Below are positions 34,347-42,566 of a DNA stretch of 64,000 nt, piece after piece. Under the pieces are notes generated by a model. The model had not been told where the DNA came from, did not search any database, and saw only the letters and a program-made list of their open reading frames with translations. The position numbers were made by a program, and so were the translations under genes. The stretch comes from 21-14-0-10-32-9 sp964501945 (lineage in GTDB: Archaea; Nanobdellota; Nanobdellia; Woesearchaeales; 21-14-0-10-32-9): positions 3,973-67,972 of the forward strand of contig CAZCTY010000002.1 in assembly GCA_964501945.1 (NCBI GenBank), read 5' to 3'. The first letter of the stretch is position 1. Each line of letters starts with the position of its first letter.

Positions 34347-36185
34347 TTATAATATAAGCTTTATCTTTTCTTTAAATATTTTATTCAAATCAGATATTAA
34401 AGATTCACAAACATGAAGCTCACCTTGCTGAACAGGAACCTCTAAAGCATCCTCAAATTCTTTAGGCTCACAACTAACAACCTTAGAAATCTTACCCTCT
34501 TTCAAATAAGCCTTCCTAATATTTTTCTCAGGAACCTCAATATCCTCAATTAAAAATATGTTATCACCTGCAAGAATTATCTCACCAGTTTTATCCCCAT
34601 GCATAAACCTCACACGAGTTTTTTGAACCTCAAGCAAACGCCTACGCTGAACATGCTCCATTAACTCCATGATAACAAATTTAGCATTAGATAATAATTT
34701 ACTAACCTCAGCTTTCGCAAGCTTGCCAGCCTCAAAATCTTTTTTAGATGAGAAAATATTCTTTAATTCAGAGAACGTATTAGGCGAGAGCAAACCCTTA
34801 TCAGAGAGCTCTTTTTTAGTAACTTTAATTAAAGAAGCATCATCAACCTCATCAATACCATGCACCCTAAGAGTTTCTTTTAGCGCATGAGTTAACTCAT
34901 CGAATAATTTGACAAAAACATCCGTATCCTTCAATGATTGAATCTCATCAAACAACTTCTTCATACGAGTTAAAAACGCCTCAGTATCATCATAGAGCTC
35001 ATCTAATAACTTACCTGAAACTTTCTTTAACTTAGAGTGCTCTAAGTCTTTTCTAACCTTAACGAGTCTCTCCAATATTTTAACATGCTTATCATCTAAT
35101 AACTTTTCTTTTTTAACAAAAATATGCCTTAAAACATCAGAACACTCCTTAGGAGTTGGAGGAGGCAAACCATAAATCATAATAGCTGCTTGACTCGTAG
35201 TTAAAGCAGCCCAATAAAAATCCTCCATAGCCATTTCTTTAAATTTCATAGAAACCCTATCTAGAACCTGATCACCAGCTTGAGAGTACATATCAATCGC
35301 CTCAGGACTAGGCTTTATACGACCCATCTGCAAAAGCTGCTTCCACGGCATAAACGTACCACGATCATAGAGCGGAACACCATCCCTTAAAAAAGTAAAA
35401 ATGACAGGCTGAGCCTCTTTAACATTCTCCCAGAAATCAGTAAGCAAATAAACCTGAACGCCAAGCTCTTTATCAATACCAGTCATCTTACGAACTTCAT
35501 AAGTCATACTAATAATAATTGATCGCAGCTTGTCTTTAAGCTCCGCGCGAGTCATCTTTTTAACATCAGTATCATCAATTATAACAAAAGTATCAACATC
35601 AGACTCAGGACTCGCACGCCCTTGAACTAAACTACCCGCAAGAACATAAGAGACAATGTATTTTTCAAACTTTTTAATAACCATTGCTTTGTGAATCTCA
35701 GCGAGCTTCATAGACGCTAAAACACCAGTATCATAAACCGCGGCGGAGTTTGCAATCATCTCAGCAATCTCATATTTAGAATCAAGACAATTAGCCCAAA
35801 TATCAGTCATTAAAATAGTTAAAGGAACAATGGATTCGTTAACCTCACCAGATAATTTTTTAACAACCTCCGCAACTTTTTCACGAAGCTCATCTTTACT
35901 CATCTTCTTACTATCAGAATCATCAATTACAACAAGAACATTAACATTTTCTTTTTTATCATCTTCTTTACTTGGAGGAAGCAAAGCCAACCCAGACAAA
36001 TTACCCTCAAATCTACCTAAAAGCTTTTCTTTAAAAGTCTCCAAGTTCTTCTTGATATCATCAAGCTTTTTTTGAGAAGTCGCATCAAGCTCAGGAACAG
36101 AACCCGCGCCTGCTTGATTTTCAAAATTATCAGACTTAACAGTATCTTTTTGTTTATTCTTTTTACCCTGATTTTTCTTCGCCAT
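34347..36185 (-). CDS. duplicated nucleotidyltransferase fused to a HEPN domain
   Basis: Three parts are visible. After a charged tail, residues ~55-175 are a degenerate nucleotidyltransferase (NT) copy, and ~178-290 are an intact copy; the copies share VVIDDSDSKKMSKDELREKV versus VIIDDTDVKKMTRAELKDKL and the TDIW/TDFW and YDTG/YDRG blocks. The intact copy has GS at 184-185, then ten residues, then DVD (Asp196, Asp198), the GSX10DXD motif of MntA-type AMPylators; in the first copy the aspartates are Asn80 and Asn82. Residues ~300-400 look like a HEPN domain with R378-X4-H383. The Tyr of the HepT motif RX4HXY is Lys385 here. The C-terminal ~200 residues are not recognised. Confidence 0.7.
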   Translation of the reverse strand: MAKKNQGKKNKQKDTVKSDNFENQAGAGSVPELDATSQKKLDDIKKNLETFKEKLLGRFEGNLSGLALLPPSKEDDKKENVNVLVVIDDSDSKKMSKDELREKVAEVVKKLSGEVNESIVPLTILMTDIWANCLDSKYEIAEMIANSAAVYDTGVLASMKLAEIHKAMVIKKFEKYIVSYVLAGSLVQGRASPESDVDTFVIIDDTDVKKMTRAELKDKLRSIIISMTYEVRKMTGIDKELGVQVYLLTDFWENVKEAQPVIFTFLRDGVPLYDRGTFMPWKQLLQMGRIKPSPEAIDMYSQAGDQVLDRVSMKFKEMAMEDFYWAALTTSQAAIMIYGLPPPTPKECSDVLRHIFVKKEKLLDDKHVKILERLVKVRKDLEHSKLKKVSGKLLDELYDDTEAFLTRMKKLFDEIQSLKDTDVFVKLFDELTHALKETLRVHGIDEVDDASLIKVTKKELSDKGLLSPNTFSELKNIFSSKKDFEAGKLAKAEVSKLLSNAKFVIMELMEHVQRRRLLEVQKTRVRFMHGDKTGEIILAGDNIFLIEDIEVPEKNIRKAYLKEGKISKVVSCEPKEFEDALEVPVQQGELHVCESLISDLNKIFKEKIKLIL

Positions 36186-36326
36186 TATAAGAACCCCATT
36201 AATTTCTATAAAAACAATAAAAGAGCAAGCGCATAGTTATATAAATGTTTTGCCGAAAACAATGAAAAACCTACGAAAAATGAAAAGAAAACCTTTATTA
36301 AAAGAAAAGAAATTCAAAGAAAAACA

Positions 36327-36890
36327 ATGAAAATAACAATATCAGGAACACTTGGAAGCGGGAAGAGCACAGTAGCTGGAAAAATAGCAAAAGCACTAAA
36401 TCTAAAACAATACCAAAGCGGCGGATTTATGCGAAAAATGGCAGATGAGCGAGGAATTACACTAAACAAATTACAAGAACTAGCAGAAAAGAGCAGAGAT
36501 ATAGATGATGAAATTGATAATAGACAAAAAAAACTTGGAGAAGAAGAAAACAATTTCATATTCGAGGGAAGATTAGGATACCACTTCATACCAGATTCAT
36601 ATAAAATATTTCTAAAAACAAATGTAGACGTTGCAGCAGAGAGGATACAAAAATCAATGGATGAGAAAAACGATGAGAGAACAAGAGAAGGATTGAAAAA
36701 TGATAAAGAAGAAATTATACAAAGCCTGAAGAGAAGACGAGAATCAGAAAAGAAACGATACAGAGAATTATACAACTTAGATTATGAAGATGAAAACAAT
36801 TATGATTTAATAATAGATACCACGAATATTAACGCAGACGAAGTATCGAAGATAGCAATTGAAAAAATAAAAGAACACTACAAAAAATAA
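36327..36890 (+). CDS. cmk: cytidylate (CMP) kinase, archaeal type
   Basis: P-loop kinase for CMP/dCMP. GTLGSGKST at 7-15 is the phosphate loop, YQSGGFMRKMADERG is the substrate-binding segment of archaeal Cmk, and RRRESEKKRYRELYNLDYED near residue 135 is the family's lid and arginine region. It is 187 residues long, normal for archaeal enzymes. In archaea cmk often sits near ribosomal genes; here eS6 is the convergent neighbour. Confidence 0.92.
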   Translation: MKITISGTLGSGKSTVAGKIAKALNLKQYQSGGFMRKMADERGITLNKLQELAEKSRDIDDEIDNRQKKLGEEENNFIFEGRLGYHFIPDSYKIFLKTNVDVAAERIQKSMDEKNDERTREGLKNDKEEIIQSLKRRRESEKKRYRELYNLDYEDENNYDLIIDTTNINADEVSKIAIEKIKEHYKK

Positions 36891-36905
36891 AAAAAATAAA
36901 AAAAA
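36891..36905. terminator. A/T tract between convergent cmk and rps6e
   Basis: The 15-bp gap is almost pure A on the plus strand, giving a T tract at the end of the minus-strand rps6e transcript; a few T/A bases continue into the cmk 3' end. It probably terminates rps6e transcription. Confidence 0.35.
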
Positions 36906-37364
36906 TTATTCTTTTTTCTCAGAAGATTTATCTTCTGATTTCTCATCAGCACCCGCAGAGTCTTTTTTATCCTCAACAGGCTGCTCAGGCTTAGGCTCTT
37001 CAAATAGAGGAGTTTTACCAGCCTTTGAAACTTTAAGATTTATTTGAACAGTTTTCCTCGTAACAGTGTTACCTGCAACAGTTTTTCTAATCTTCCTACC
37101 CGCAACATTTTTCCTAAGACCAATACCCTTAACGATTAAAACTTTTCTCCTAGAACCGCCCTCAACGTCAGTACGCATAGGAAAACCAGCACTATCACTA
37201 CCACCAGTTATAACAAGCTCATAACCAGTTAAACCAAATAAATCCCCTTTAACAGAATCGCCGATTTTTTTACCAACAAAAACTTCAGCTTCAGCATCTT
37301 TAACATCTTTTTTCAAAGTCTTCTTAGACTTCGGATCACCAATGTTTAATTTAAATTCAACCAT
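36906..37364 (-). CDS. rps6e: 30S ribosomal protein eS6
   Basis: Archaeal/eukaryotic small-subunit protein. FKLNIGDPKSKKT, the core GFPMRTDVEGGSRRKVLIVKG and RKIRKTVAGNTVTRKTVQIN identify it. The C-terminal ~35 residues are an acidic-basic low-complexity tail (repeats of DKKD, EKSE). The ATG at 37364 has GGAGGT eight bases upstream, so the in-frame codon at 37391 is not used. The leader back to a TATA-like ATTTAAAA near 37436 is ~60-70 nt and contains CAAC-TTTT-GTTG, a small hairpin. Confidence 0.93.
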   Translation of the reverse strand: MVEFKLNIGDPKSKKTLKKDVKDAEAEVFVGKKIGDSVKGDLFGLTGYELVITGGSDSAGFPMRTDVEGGSRRKVLIVKGIGLRKNVAGRKIRKTVAGNTVTRKTVQINLKVSKAGKTPLFEEPKPEQPVEDKKDSAGADEKSEDKSSEKKE

Positions 37365-37456
37365 TTTTCTATACCTCCCGAGAACATCCACAACAAAAGT
37401 TGGGCCTCAGCAAAGAAGAGAAAATAAAGATCATTTTTAAATGTAACTAAAAAAAG

Positions 37457-38065
37457 TTATAACTCTTTTAAAATATCAGATATTTCATTATTAAAATCAC
37501 CGCGACCAGAAAAATATTTACTCAAAGCCCAATTATAATCTTTAGGCGAAATATCCATATCAATAATACTCACCCTATCAATACTTTTAGAATAAAACTC
37601 AGATAAATCTACATTAGGCTTGATAGATGCAAAAATTAACAAATAAGGATCTTTTCTAAAAGCATGCCTAGCATTACTTAAAACTTCATCAACAGAGTCT
37701 AAATAAGAATGCAAGTTACTTGATTTTACCTCAACAACATAAAAATTATTTTTATGCTTGCCTACAAAGTCAAATTCAAAGACAGGAGATGAACCCTTAT
37801 AGAATTTTAAATTATGAAAATCCTCAACGACATCAAAGCTAGGATCGCGAACATCATCTTTTGAGAAGAATTGAAACCCATGATATTTTAAAGCATGCCC
37901 CACTAATTGCTCGCTCATCGCGCATTTAACAACACTTTTAAGATTCTTCTTATCACCTAAACGATGATTTATACCAACAAAGTCAAGATTACCAACATCA
38001 TAACCATAACGCCTCAGAGAATTTACAAAAGCCACATGATTTTTATCTTTCATATTATCTTTCAT
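37457..38065 (-). CDS. predicted PD-(D/E)XK-fold nuclease-like protein
   Basis: A 202-residue protein of no named family. Residues 95-116 read as the core of a restriction-endonuclease fold: Asp99 in FEFDFVGK and the E-x-K pair Glu112/Lys114 in YVVEVKSS, with Glu52 in a preceding helix as the usual extra acidic residue. Such proteins include Holliday-junction resolvases, repair nucleases and restriction enzymes; there is no methylase or defence neighbour to narrow it. Possible starts are ATGs at 38065 and 38053. The fold call is pattern-based. Confidence 0.6.
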   Translation of the reverse strand: MKDNMKDKNHVAFVNSLRRYGYDVGNLDFVGINHRLGDKKNLKSVVKCAMSEQLVGHALKYHGFQFFSKDDVRDPSFDVVEDFHNLKFYKGSSPVFEFDFVGKHKNNFYVVEVKSSNLHSYLDSVDEVLSNARHAFRKDPYLLIFASIKPNVDLSEFYSKSIDRVSIIDMDISPKDYNWALSKYFSGRGDFNNEISDILKEL

Positions 38066-38111
38066 TAAAATAAAGAAATTTTAACAATTATAAAAATCTT
38101 CTCAAAAAAAA

Positions 38112-38483
38112 TTAACCCCTGTTTTTAAAGTTCCTTTTGATTTTATTTTTCAGCCCAAAAAAATACCTAGAAAATAAAGCATAAGATGAATCAAGTTCAC
38201 CAACACCTTTTTTAGATAAAGAATAAACTTTACGCCTACCCTGCTTTTCAAATGAGACAAGCTTTTTATTTTTAAGATTTTTCAAAGCAGGATAAATCGT
38301 GCCAGGAGTTAGAACAGTTCCTTTCCTCATACCAATTTTTTTAGCCAAATCCTCACCCGCGAGAGGCTTTTTAGAAAGTTCATGCAAAATTAAAAAGCTA
38401 AGAAAGCCTTTAAATTCTATGATAGTTGAATCACTTTTTTTCAAAGAAGAATTTTTAGACCTACTCTTTTTTACCTTAGCCAT
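38112..38483 (-). CDS. PadR-family winged-helix regulator
   Basis: A 123-residue DNA-binding protein with the PadR N-terminal wHTH: FLSFLILHELSKKPLAGEDL, TPGTIYPALKNLKNKKLVSF and RRKVYSLSKKGVGELD. The N-terminal ~20 residues are Lys/Ser-rich and the C-terminus is short and basic, so the long dimerisation helix of some PadRs is reduced. The ATG at 38483 is the better start than the TTG at 38489. It lies at the end of the eno-rpiB run, two bases after rpiB, and may regulate that operon; this is a guess from position. Confidence 0.8.
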   Translation of the reverse strand: MAKVKKSRSKNSSLKKSDSTIIEFKGFLSFLILHELSKKPLAGEDLAKKIGMRKGTVLTPGTIYPALKNLKNKKLVSFEKQGRRKVYSLSKKGVGELDSSYALFSRYFFGLKNKIKRNFKNRG

Positions 38484-38485
38484 TT

Positions 38486-38917
38486 TCAATCAAATTTCCT
38501 TATTTTATTTACACGACGAAGATGCCTACCACCCTCAAAGTTAGAACTTATAAATTTCTTTAAAATCAAAAGAGCATCTTTTTTAGAAGACCTACCACTT
38601 AAAACTAAGACGTTCGCATTGTTGTGCTTTCGAGCAAGCTCAGCTTCCCTCGGGGATTTGCAAAGCGCAGCCCTAATACCTTTATGCTTATTTGCAGCAA
38701 TACTCATACCAATACCCGTGCCGCAAACAAGAACACCAAAAGCTTTTTTTTCAAACACGCTACGAGATACAAGGTGTGCAACGTCAGGATAATCATCCCC
38801 CTCTTTATTTGATGGAGATAAATCATGAAACACAATTTTTTTATCGCAAAAAAAATCACTCACCCAACGCTTCACGCGAGCACCAGCATGATCACTACCA
38901 ATAAAAAAAGATTTCAT
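38486..38917 (-). CDS. rpiB: ribose-5-phosphate isomerase B
   Basis: Interconverts ribose 5-phosphate and ribulose 5-phosphate. FIGSDHAGARVK at the start, DYPDVAHLVSRSV, the active-site VCGTGIGMSIAANKHKGIRAALC and ARKHNNANVLVLSGR are clear RpiB/LacAB signatures. Archaea usually use the unrelated RpiA, so RpiB points to a bacterial origin or a DPANN peculiarity. The ATG overlaps the eno stop by four bases. Confidence 0.93.
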   Translation of the reverse strand: MKSFFIGSDHAGARVKRWVSDFFCDKKIVFHDLSPSNKEGDDYPDVAHLVSRSVFEKKAFGVLVCGTGIGMSIAANKHKGIRAALCKSPREAELARKHNNANVLVLSGRSSKKDALLILKKFISSNFEGGRHLRRVNKIRKFD

Positions 38918-40176
38918 TTTCTACCAAACCTCATACGAGGAAAAACATCACGAATCCTCAAAAGCTGATTATATTTAGCAGTACGCTCACCACGCGCAGG
39001 AGCACCAAGCTTTATTTGACCACAGCCAACCCCAACAGCCAAGTCAGAGATGAAAGGATCCTCAGTCTCACCACTACGATGACTAACCATGACCTCCCAT
39101 CCAGCCTCTTTAGCCAAATAAATCGCATCAAGCGCCTCAGTTACGCTACCAACCTGATTGACTTTTAAAAGCAACGCGTTACAAAGCTTTTTTTGAATAG
39201 CAACTTTAATGCGTTCAATGTTAGATACAGTTAAATCATCACCAACGATTTGAACGCGCCTACCAATCTTCTTAGTTAAAGCTGCAAAGGCCTCAAAGTC
39301 ATCTTCATGAAAAGGATCTTCAATACTAATAATCCTATAATCGCGCGCAAGCGAAACATAATAATTAACAAATTCATCACGCGACATAAATTTATTTTTA
39401 AAAACCTCATACTTATCAATATCTGCGCGATAAAACTCAGATGCTGCAGGATCTAAAGCAAACCCAATCTTAGAATAATGACCTGCTTTTTTTGCAGCAA
39501 CAACTAATAAATCAAGTGCTTCCTCAGGCCTGCTAATAGGAGGCGCAAAACCACCCTCATCACCAACGCTTGTAGCAGATGAACCAAAACTCTCAGCTAA
39601 AATCTTCTTTAGAGCATGATAAATTTCAACAATTATTTTAACAGCCTCATCAAAACTTTTAGCTTTATACGGCGCGATCATAAATTCTTGAAATAACAAA
39701 TCATTACCAGCATGCTCGCCACCATTAATCACATTAGCAAAAGGAATAGGTAACGCAAAGTTTTTGTTTTTTATCATTTTACCCAAGTATTCATGAAGAG
39801 CTAAATCATGAATGGACGCTCCAAGCCTCGCACACGCCATACTAACACCTAAAATAGAGTTTGCACCAAGATTTTTTTTATTAGGCGAACCATCTCTACC
39901 AATCATAGTCTCATCAATTAAAAACTGATCATCAACAGCAAAGCCCTTAAGTGCAGGACTAATACTACGCTTAATTTTAGAAATTGCACGAGACACATTT
40001 TTACCATTAAAATCCTTACCACCATCCCTTAACTCAACAGCCTCATGAGAACCAGTACTAGCCCCACTTGGAACCATTGCAGATGCAACTAAAGAATCAG
40101 TGTAAACCTCAGCCTCAACAGTAGGATTACCCCTCGAATCAAGAACCATACGCGCATTTAATTTTTCAATTTTCAA
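38914..40176 (-). CDS. eno: enolase (phosphopyruvate hydratase)
   Basis: Glycolytic enzyme converting 2-phosphoglycerate to phosphoenolpyruvate. The TTG at 40176 gives a 420-residue protein starting KIEKLNARMVLDSRGNPTVE; GAGGGGTG lies upstream, and farther in-frame codons would add an unmatched hydrophobic stretch. Active-site blocks include GASTGSHEAVELRDG, VGDDLTVSN, LLLKVNQVGSVTEA and SHRSGETEDPFISDLAVG. It leads the eno-rpiB-padR operon. Confidence 0.95.
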   Translation of the reverse strand: MKIEKLNARMVLDSRGNPTVEAEVYTDSLVASAMVPSGASTGSHEAVELRDGGKDFNGKNVSRAISKIKRSISPALKGFAVDDQFLIDETMIGRDGSPNKKNLGANSILGVSMACARLGASIHDLALHEYLGKMIKNKNFALPIPFANVINGGEHAGNDLLFQEFMIAPYKAKSFDEAVKIIVEIYHALKKILAESFGSSATSVGDEGGFAPPISRPEEALDLLVVAAKKAGHYSKIGFALDPAASEFYRADIDKYEVFKNKFMSRDEFVNYYVSLARDYRIISIEDPFHEDDFEAFAALTKKIGRRVQIVGDDLTVSNIERIKVAIQKKLCNALLLKVNQVGSVTEALDAIYLAKEAGWEVMVSHRSGETEDPFISDLAVGVGCGQIKLGAPARGERTAKYNQLLRIRDVFPRMRFGRK

Positions 40177-40257
40177 ACAAAAACACCCCTCAATAAAATT
40201 TTTTATAACAAAGAAGAACAAAAAAAGACATATAAATACTTTTTGGAAAAAAAAGGA

Positions 40258-40743
40258 TTAGAGAACCTCTTCTTCAATTTCCTCATTTACATTTTTTAGA
40301 GTTCTAGCTTTAGGAACAGAGTTGAATGCAACAAAATCTTTAACTTTCGCGCACCCAAGATAATCACTACCAGATTTTAAAATAATAAAACCAGATTTAA
40401 TACTAACCTCTAAGTCAAAGCCTTTGAGCCAAGAGTGCTTTTGCTCTTGACTAATCTCAACAACATTACACATACAACTAGAACCAATTAACTGAGAACC
40501 CTCAATGCTTAAACGAAAACCATCAGAATAAAACTTACCAAAATAAAGACCGAGCGCATCAACCCTTAAAGATTCATGATTGATTAAATCAACATCTTTA
40601 TTTATAATTAAAACCTTATCTTTTTTACTCAATAAGAAAGCATAATCAAGCGAGCCACTAAAACAAAACTGCTCATCTAAAGCTTTAAAAATTTCTTTTC
40701 GCGCCTTAGAATTTAAAACCTCGTACTTACCAATAGTGTTCAA
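40258..40743 (-). CDS. PUA-like RNA-binding domain protein
   Basis: About 161 residues. The second half has the pattern of a PUA domain as found at the C-terminus of archaeal RNA-modifying enzymes (VDALGLYFGKF, LSIEGSQLIG, GFIILKSGSDYLGCAKV, NSVPKARTL). The first part is not recognised. It follows infB closely, so a role in translation or RNA modification is likely. GGGGTG is six bases before the TTG at 40743, which I take as the start; a GTG at 40752 is also in frame. Pattern-level identification. Confidence 0.55.
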   Translation of the reverse strand: MNTIGKYEVLNSKARKEIFKALDEQFCFSGSLDYAFLLSKKDKVLIINKDVDLINHESLRVDALGLYFGKFYSDGFRLSIEGSQLIGSSCMCNVVEISQEQKHSWLKGFDLEVSIKSGFIILKSGSDYLGCAKVKDFVAFNSVPKARTLKNVNEEIEEEVL

Positions 40744-40744
40744 A

Positions 40745-42505
40745 TCAAACACCCCACACAGGGTTTTGCTTACGCTTTAACTCAGCGATATCCTTTAAAA
40801 CCTCAAGCTCTAATTTAGTTAAATGCTTCTTTAATCCCTTAAGCTTTTTAAAATCCTCTTGAGATAAATCAGTATAATAAATCTCGCCTTCAACTAAACA
40901 TTTAGCAGCAGTTATATTAGGAAAACTAGCCGCGACTTGACGACCCTTCTCAGCTTCAGAAATATTTTTATTTTCAGATTGCATGCTTTTTACAACATCC
41001 ACCCTATCTCCTTTTTTATCCATGATAAACGTTCCCTTCTTTAAATGACCCTCAATTACCTCAACACCTGCAATACACGGATTACACTGCCTAAAAATAC
41101 AATTTTGCAAAACCTCAATTTTAGCAGGACGCTGAATTTTCTCAAGCTCTTTTGCCTCAATATCAGCTTTTACTTTATCAGACCAAAGCTTGTAATCATC
41201 AAGCAAAGAATAAATAATGTCACGAACAATTATTTTAACCTTATCAGTTGATGGCTCTTCTTTTATATTAAACCCAAGAATAGCACTATTCAAAGGATCA
41301 TCTTCAAAAGAAGACTCCGCATCAAGAGTATCTTTTTTAGTAATATTACCAATACTCGCGCGCCTAATATTAATGCCCTGACCTTTTAATAATTTAATTA
41401 ATGCCTCAAGACTTCCAAGAGTGTCCGCCTTAACAATTAATCCCTTCCTATCAGCATCAAATGCGACATCATCAACCTGCTTTTTTAAAGATGCACGAAC
41501 AGAGCCCTCATCTTGATCCCTTAAACCAAGAATAGGCATACCCGCAACTACATCACCTGTAAAATCAGGACTTGAAATTTTAACACCCATCGCAGCAACA
41601 ACTTGCTTGACAGATTTAAATTTAGATTTTTTATCACGCATATCCGCTAAAGCATCAGGCAAAAGAAGCGCTCTAACCTTTGCTTTAAGAGGCTCACCCA
41701 TAGTACCAATTAAAATATTATCACCTGCCTTAAGCGAACCATCATAAATAATAGAATCAGCACAAAGACCAAGACCCTTATCTTCTTTAACCTCGAGAAC
41801 AATGCCTTTAGCAGGACCAGAAATATCCAATTTTAAATTTTGCTCCAAGAATTTTTGAGCAAGCCCAGTTATAACCATTAATAACTCATTTAAGCCGATG
41901 TTATCTTTTGCAGAACAAGGAATAATAGCAACTTGCTTAGTATAATCATCAACCCTATCAAAACGCTCCGCGCTAAGAGAAAACTTTTCATGAAGCTCCC
42001 CTATTAATTCATATATCTTTGTTTCAATAACAGTTTTAAGATCATCTCTTTGAGATGTGAAAGATTTCAAAAAAGAATCATCAACCCTCCTAAAGCCTTG
42101 AAATAAATCAACTTTGTTTGCAGCAATCACAAAAGGCGTTTTAAAAGCCCTTAAAATCTCAATAGCCTCAAGAGTTTGAGGCTTTAAACCCTCATTAATA
42201 TCAACAACGACAATCGCAATATCAGCCAAGTTACCCCCACGCTTTCTCAAACTAGTAAACGCGGCGTGACCTGGAGTATCAATAAATAAAATACCTGGAA
42301 TAGTAATATTCATCTTTAAAGAATCAATGATAGGCCCGCACTTTTTACGAATAACATTAATAGGCATAATAGATGCACCAATGGCCTGAGTGATAGCACC
42401 AGCCTCACCTCTAACAATGTTCGTGCCACGAACAGCATCAAGAACACTAGATTTACCATGATCAACGTGTCCTAGAACCGAAATTATAGGTGAGCGAATA
42501 GCCAT
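40745..42505 (-). CDS. infB: translation initiation factor aIF5B (IF2-like GTPase)
   Basis: GTPase that promotes initiator-tRNA placement and subunit joining. GHVDHGKSS (G1), DTPGHAAF (G3) and AANKVDL (G4) are present, followed by the domain II-IV blocks of the archaeal/eukaryotic form (IYDGSLKAGDNILIGT, LQNCIFRQCNPCIAGVEVIEG). The ATG at 42505 is preferred; the codon at 42526 would add seven hydrophobic residues absent from the family. No intein interrupts it, unlike some archaeal homologues. Confidence 0.95.
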   Translation of the reverse strand: MAIRSPIISVLGHVDHGKSSVLDAVRGTNIVRGEAGAITQAIGASIMPINVIRKKCGPIIDSLKMNITIPGILFIDTPGHAAFTSLRKRGGNLADIAIVVVDINEGLKPQTLEAIEILRAFKTPFVIAANKVDLFQGFRRVDDSFLKSFTSQRDDLKTVIETKIYELIGELHEKFSLSAERFDRVDDYTKQVAIIPCSAKDNIGLNELLMVITGLAQKFLEQNLKLDISGPAKGIVLEVKEDKGLGLCADSIIYDGSLKAGDNILIGTMGEPLKAKVRALLLPDALADMRDKKSKFKSVKQVVAAMGVKISSPDFTGDVVAGMPILGLRDQDEGSVRASLKKQVDDVAFDADRKGLIVKADTLGSLEALIKLLKGQGINIRRASIGNITKKDTLDAESSFEDDPLNSAILGFNIKEEPSTDKVKIIVRDIIYSLLDDYKLWSDKVKADIEAKELEKIQRPAKIEVLQNCIFRQCNPCIAGVEVIEGHLKKGTFIMDKKGDRVDVVKSMQSENKNISEAEKGRQVAASFPNITAAKCLVEGEIYYTDLSQEDFKKLKGLKKHLTKLELEVLKDIAELKRKQNPVWGV

Positions 42506-42566
42506 AGAAAAAAGGATGAAGTACACCTATAAAAATATAACTGAAAAAAAAGAAAAAAAAAGATTT

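Noticed and set aside
34347..36185. Reading the nucleotidyltransferase–HEPN gene as a normal two-gene toxin–antitoxin pair
   Set aside because: It is one uninterrupted frame with a long extra C-terminal region, and it is flanked by housekeeping genes.
36314..36775. 153-codon minus-strand frame across cmk
   Set aside because: Antisense of a well-identified CMP kinase; the protein is Ser/Phe/Leu low-complexity.
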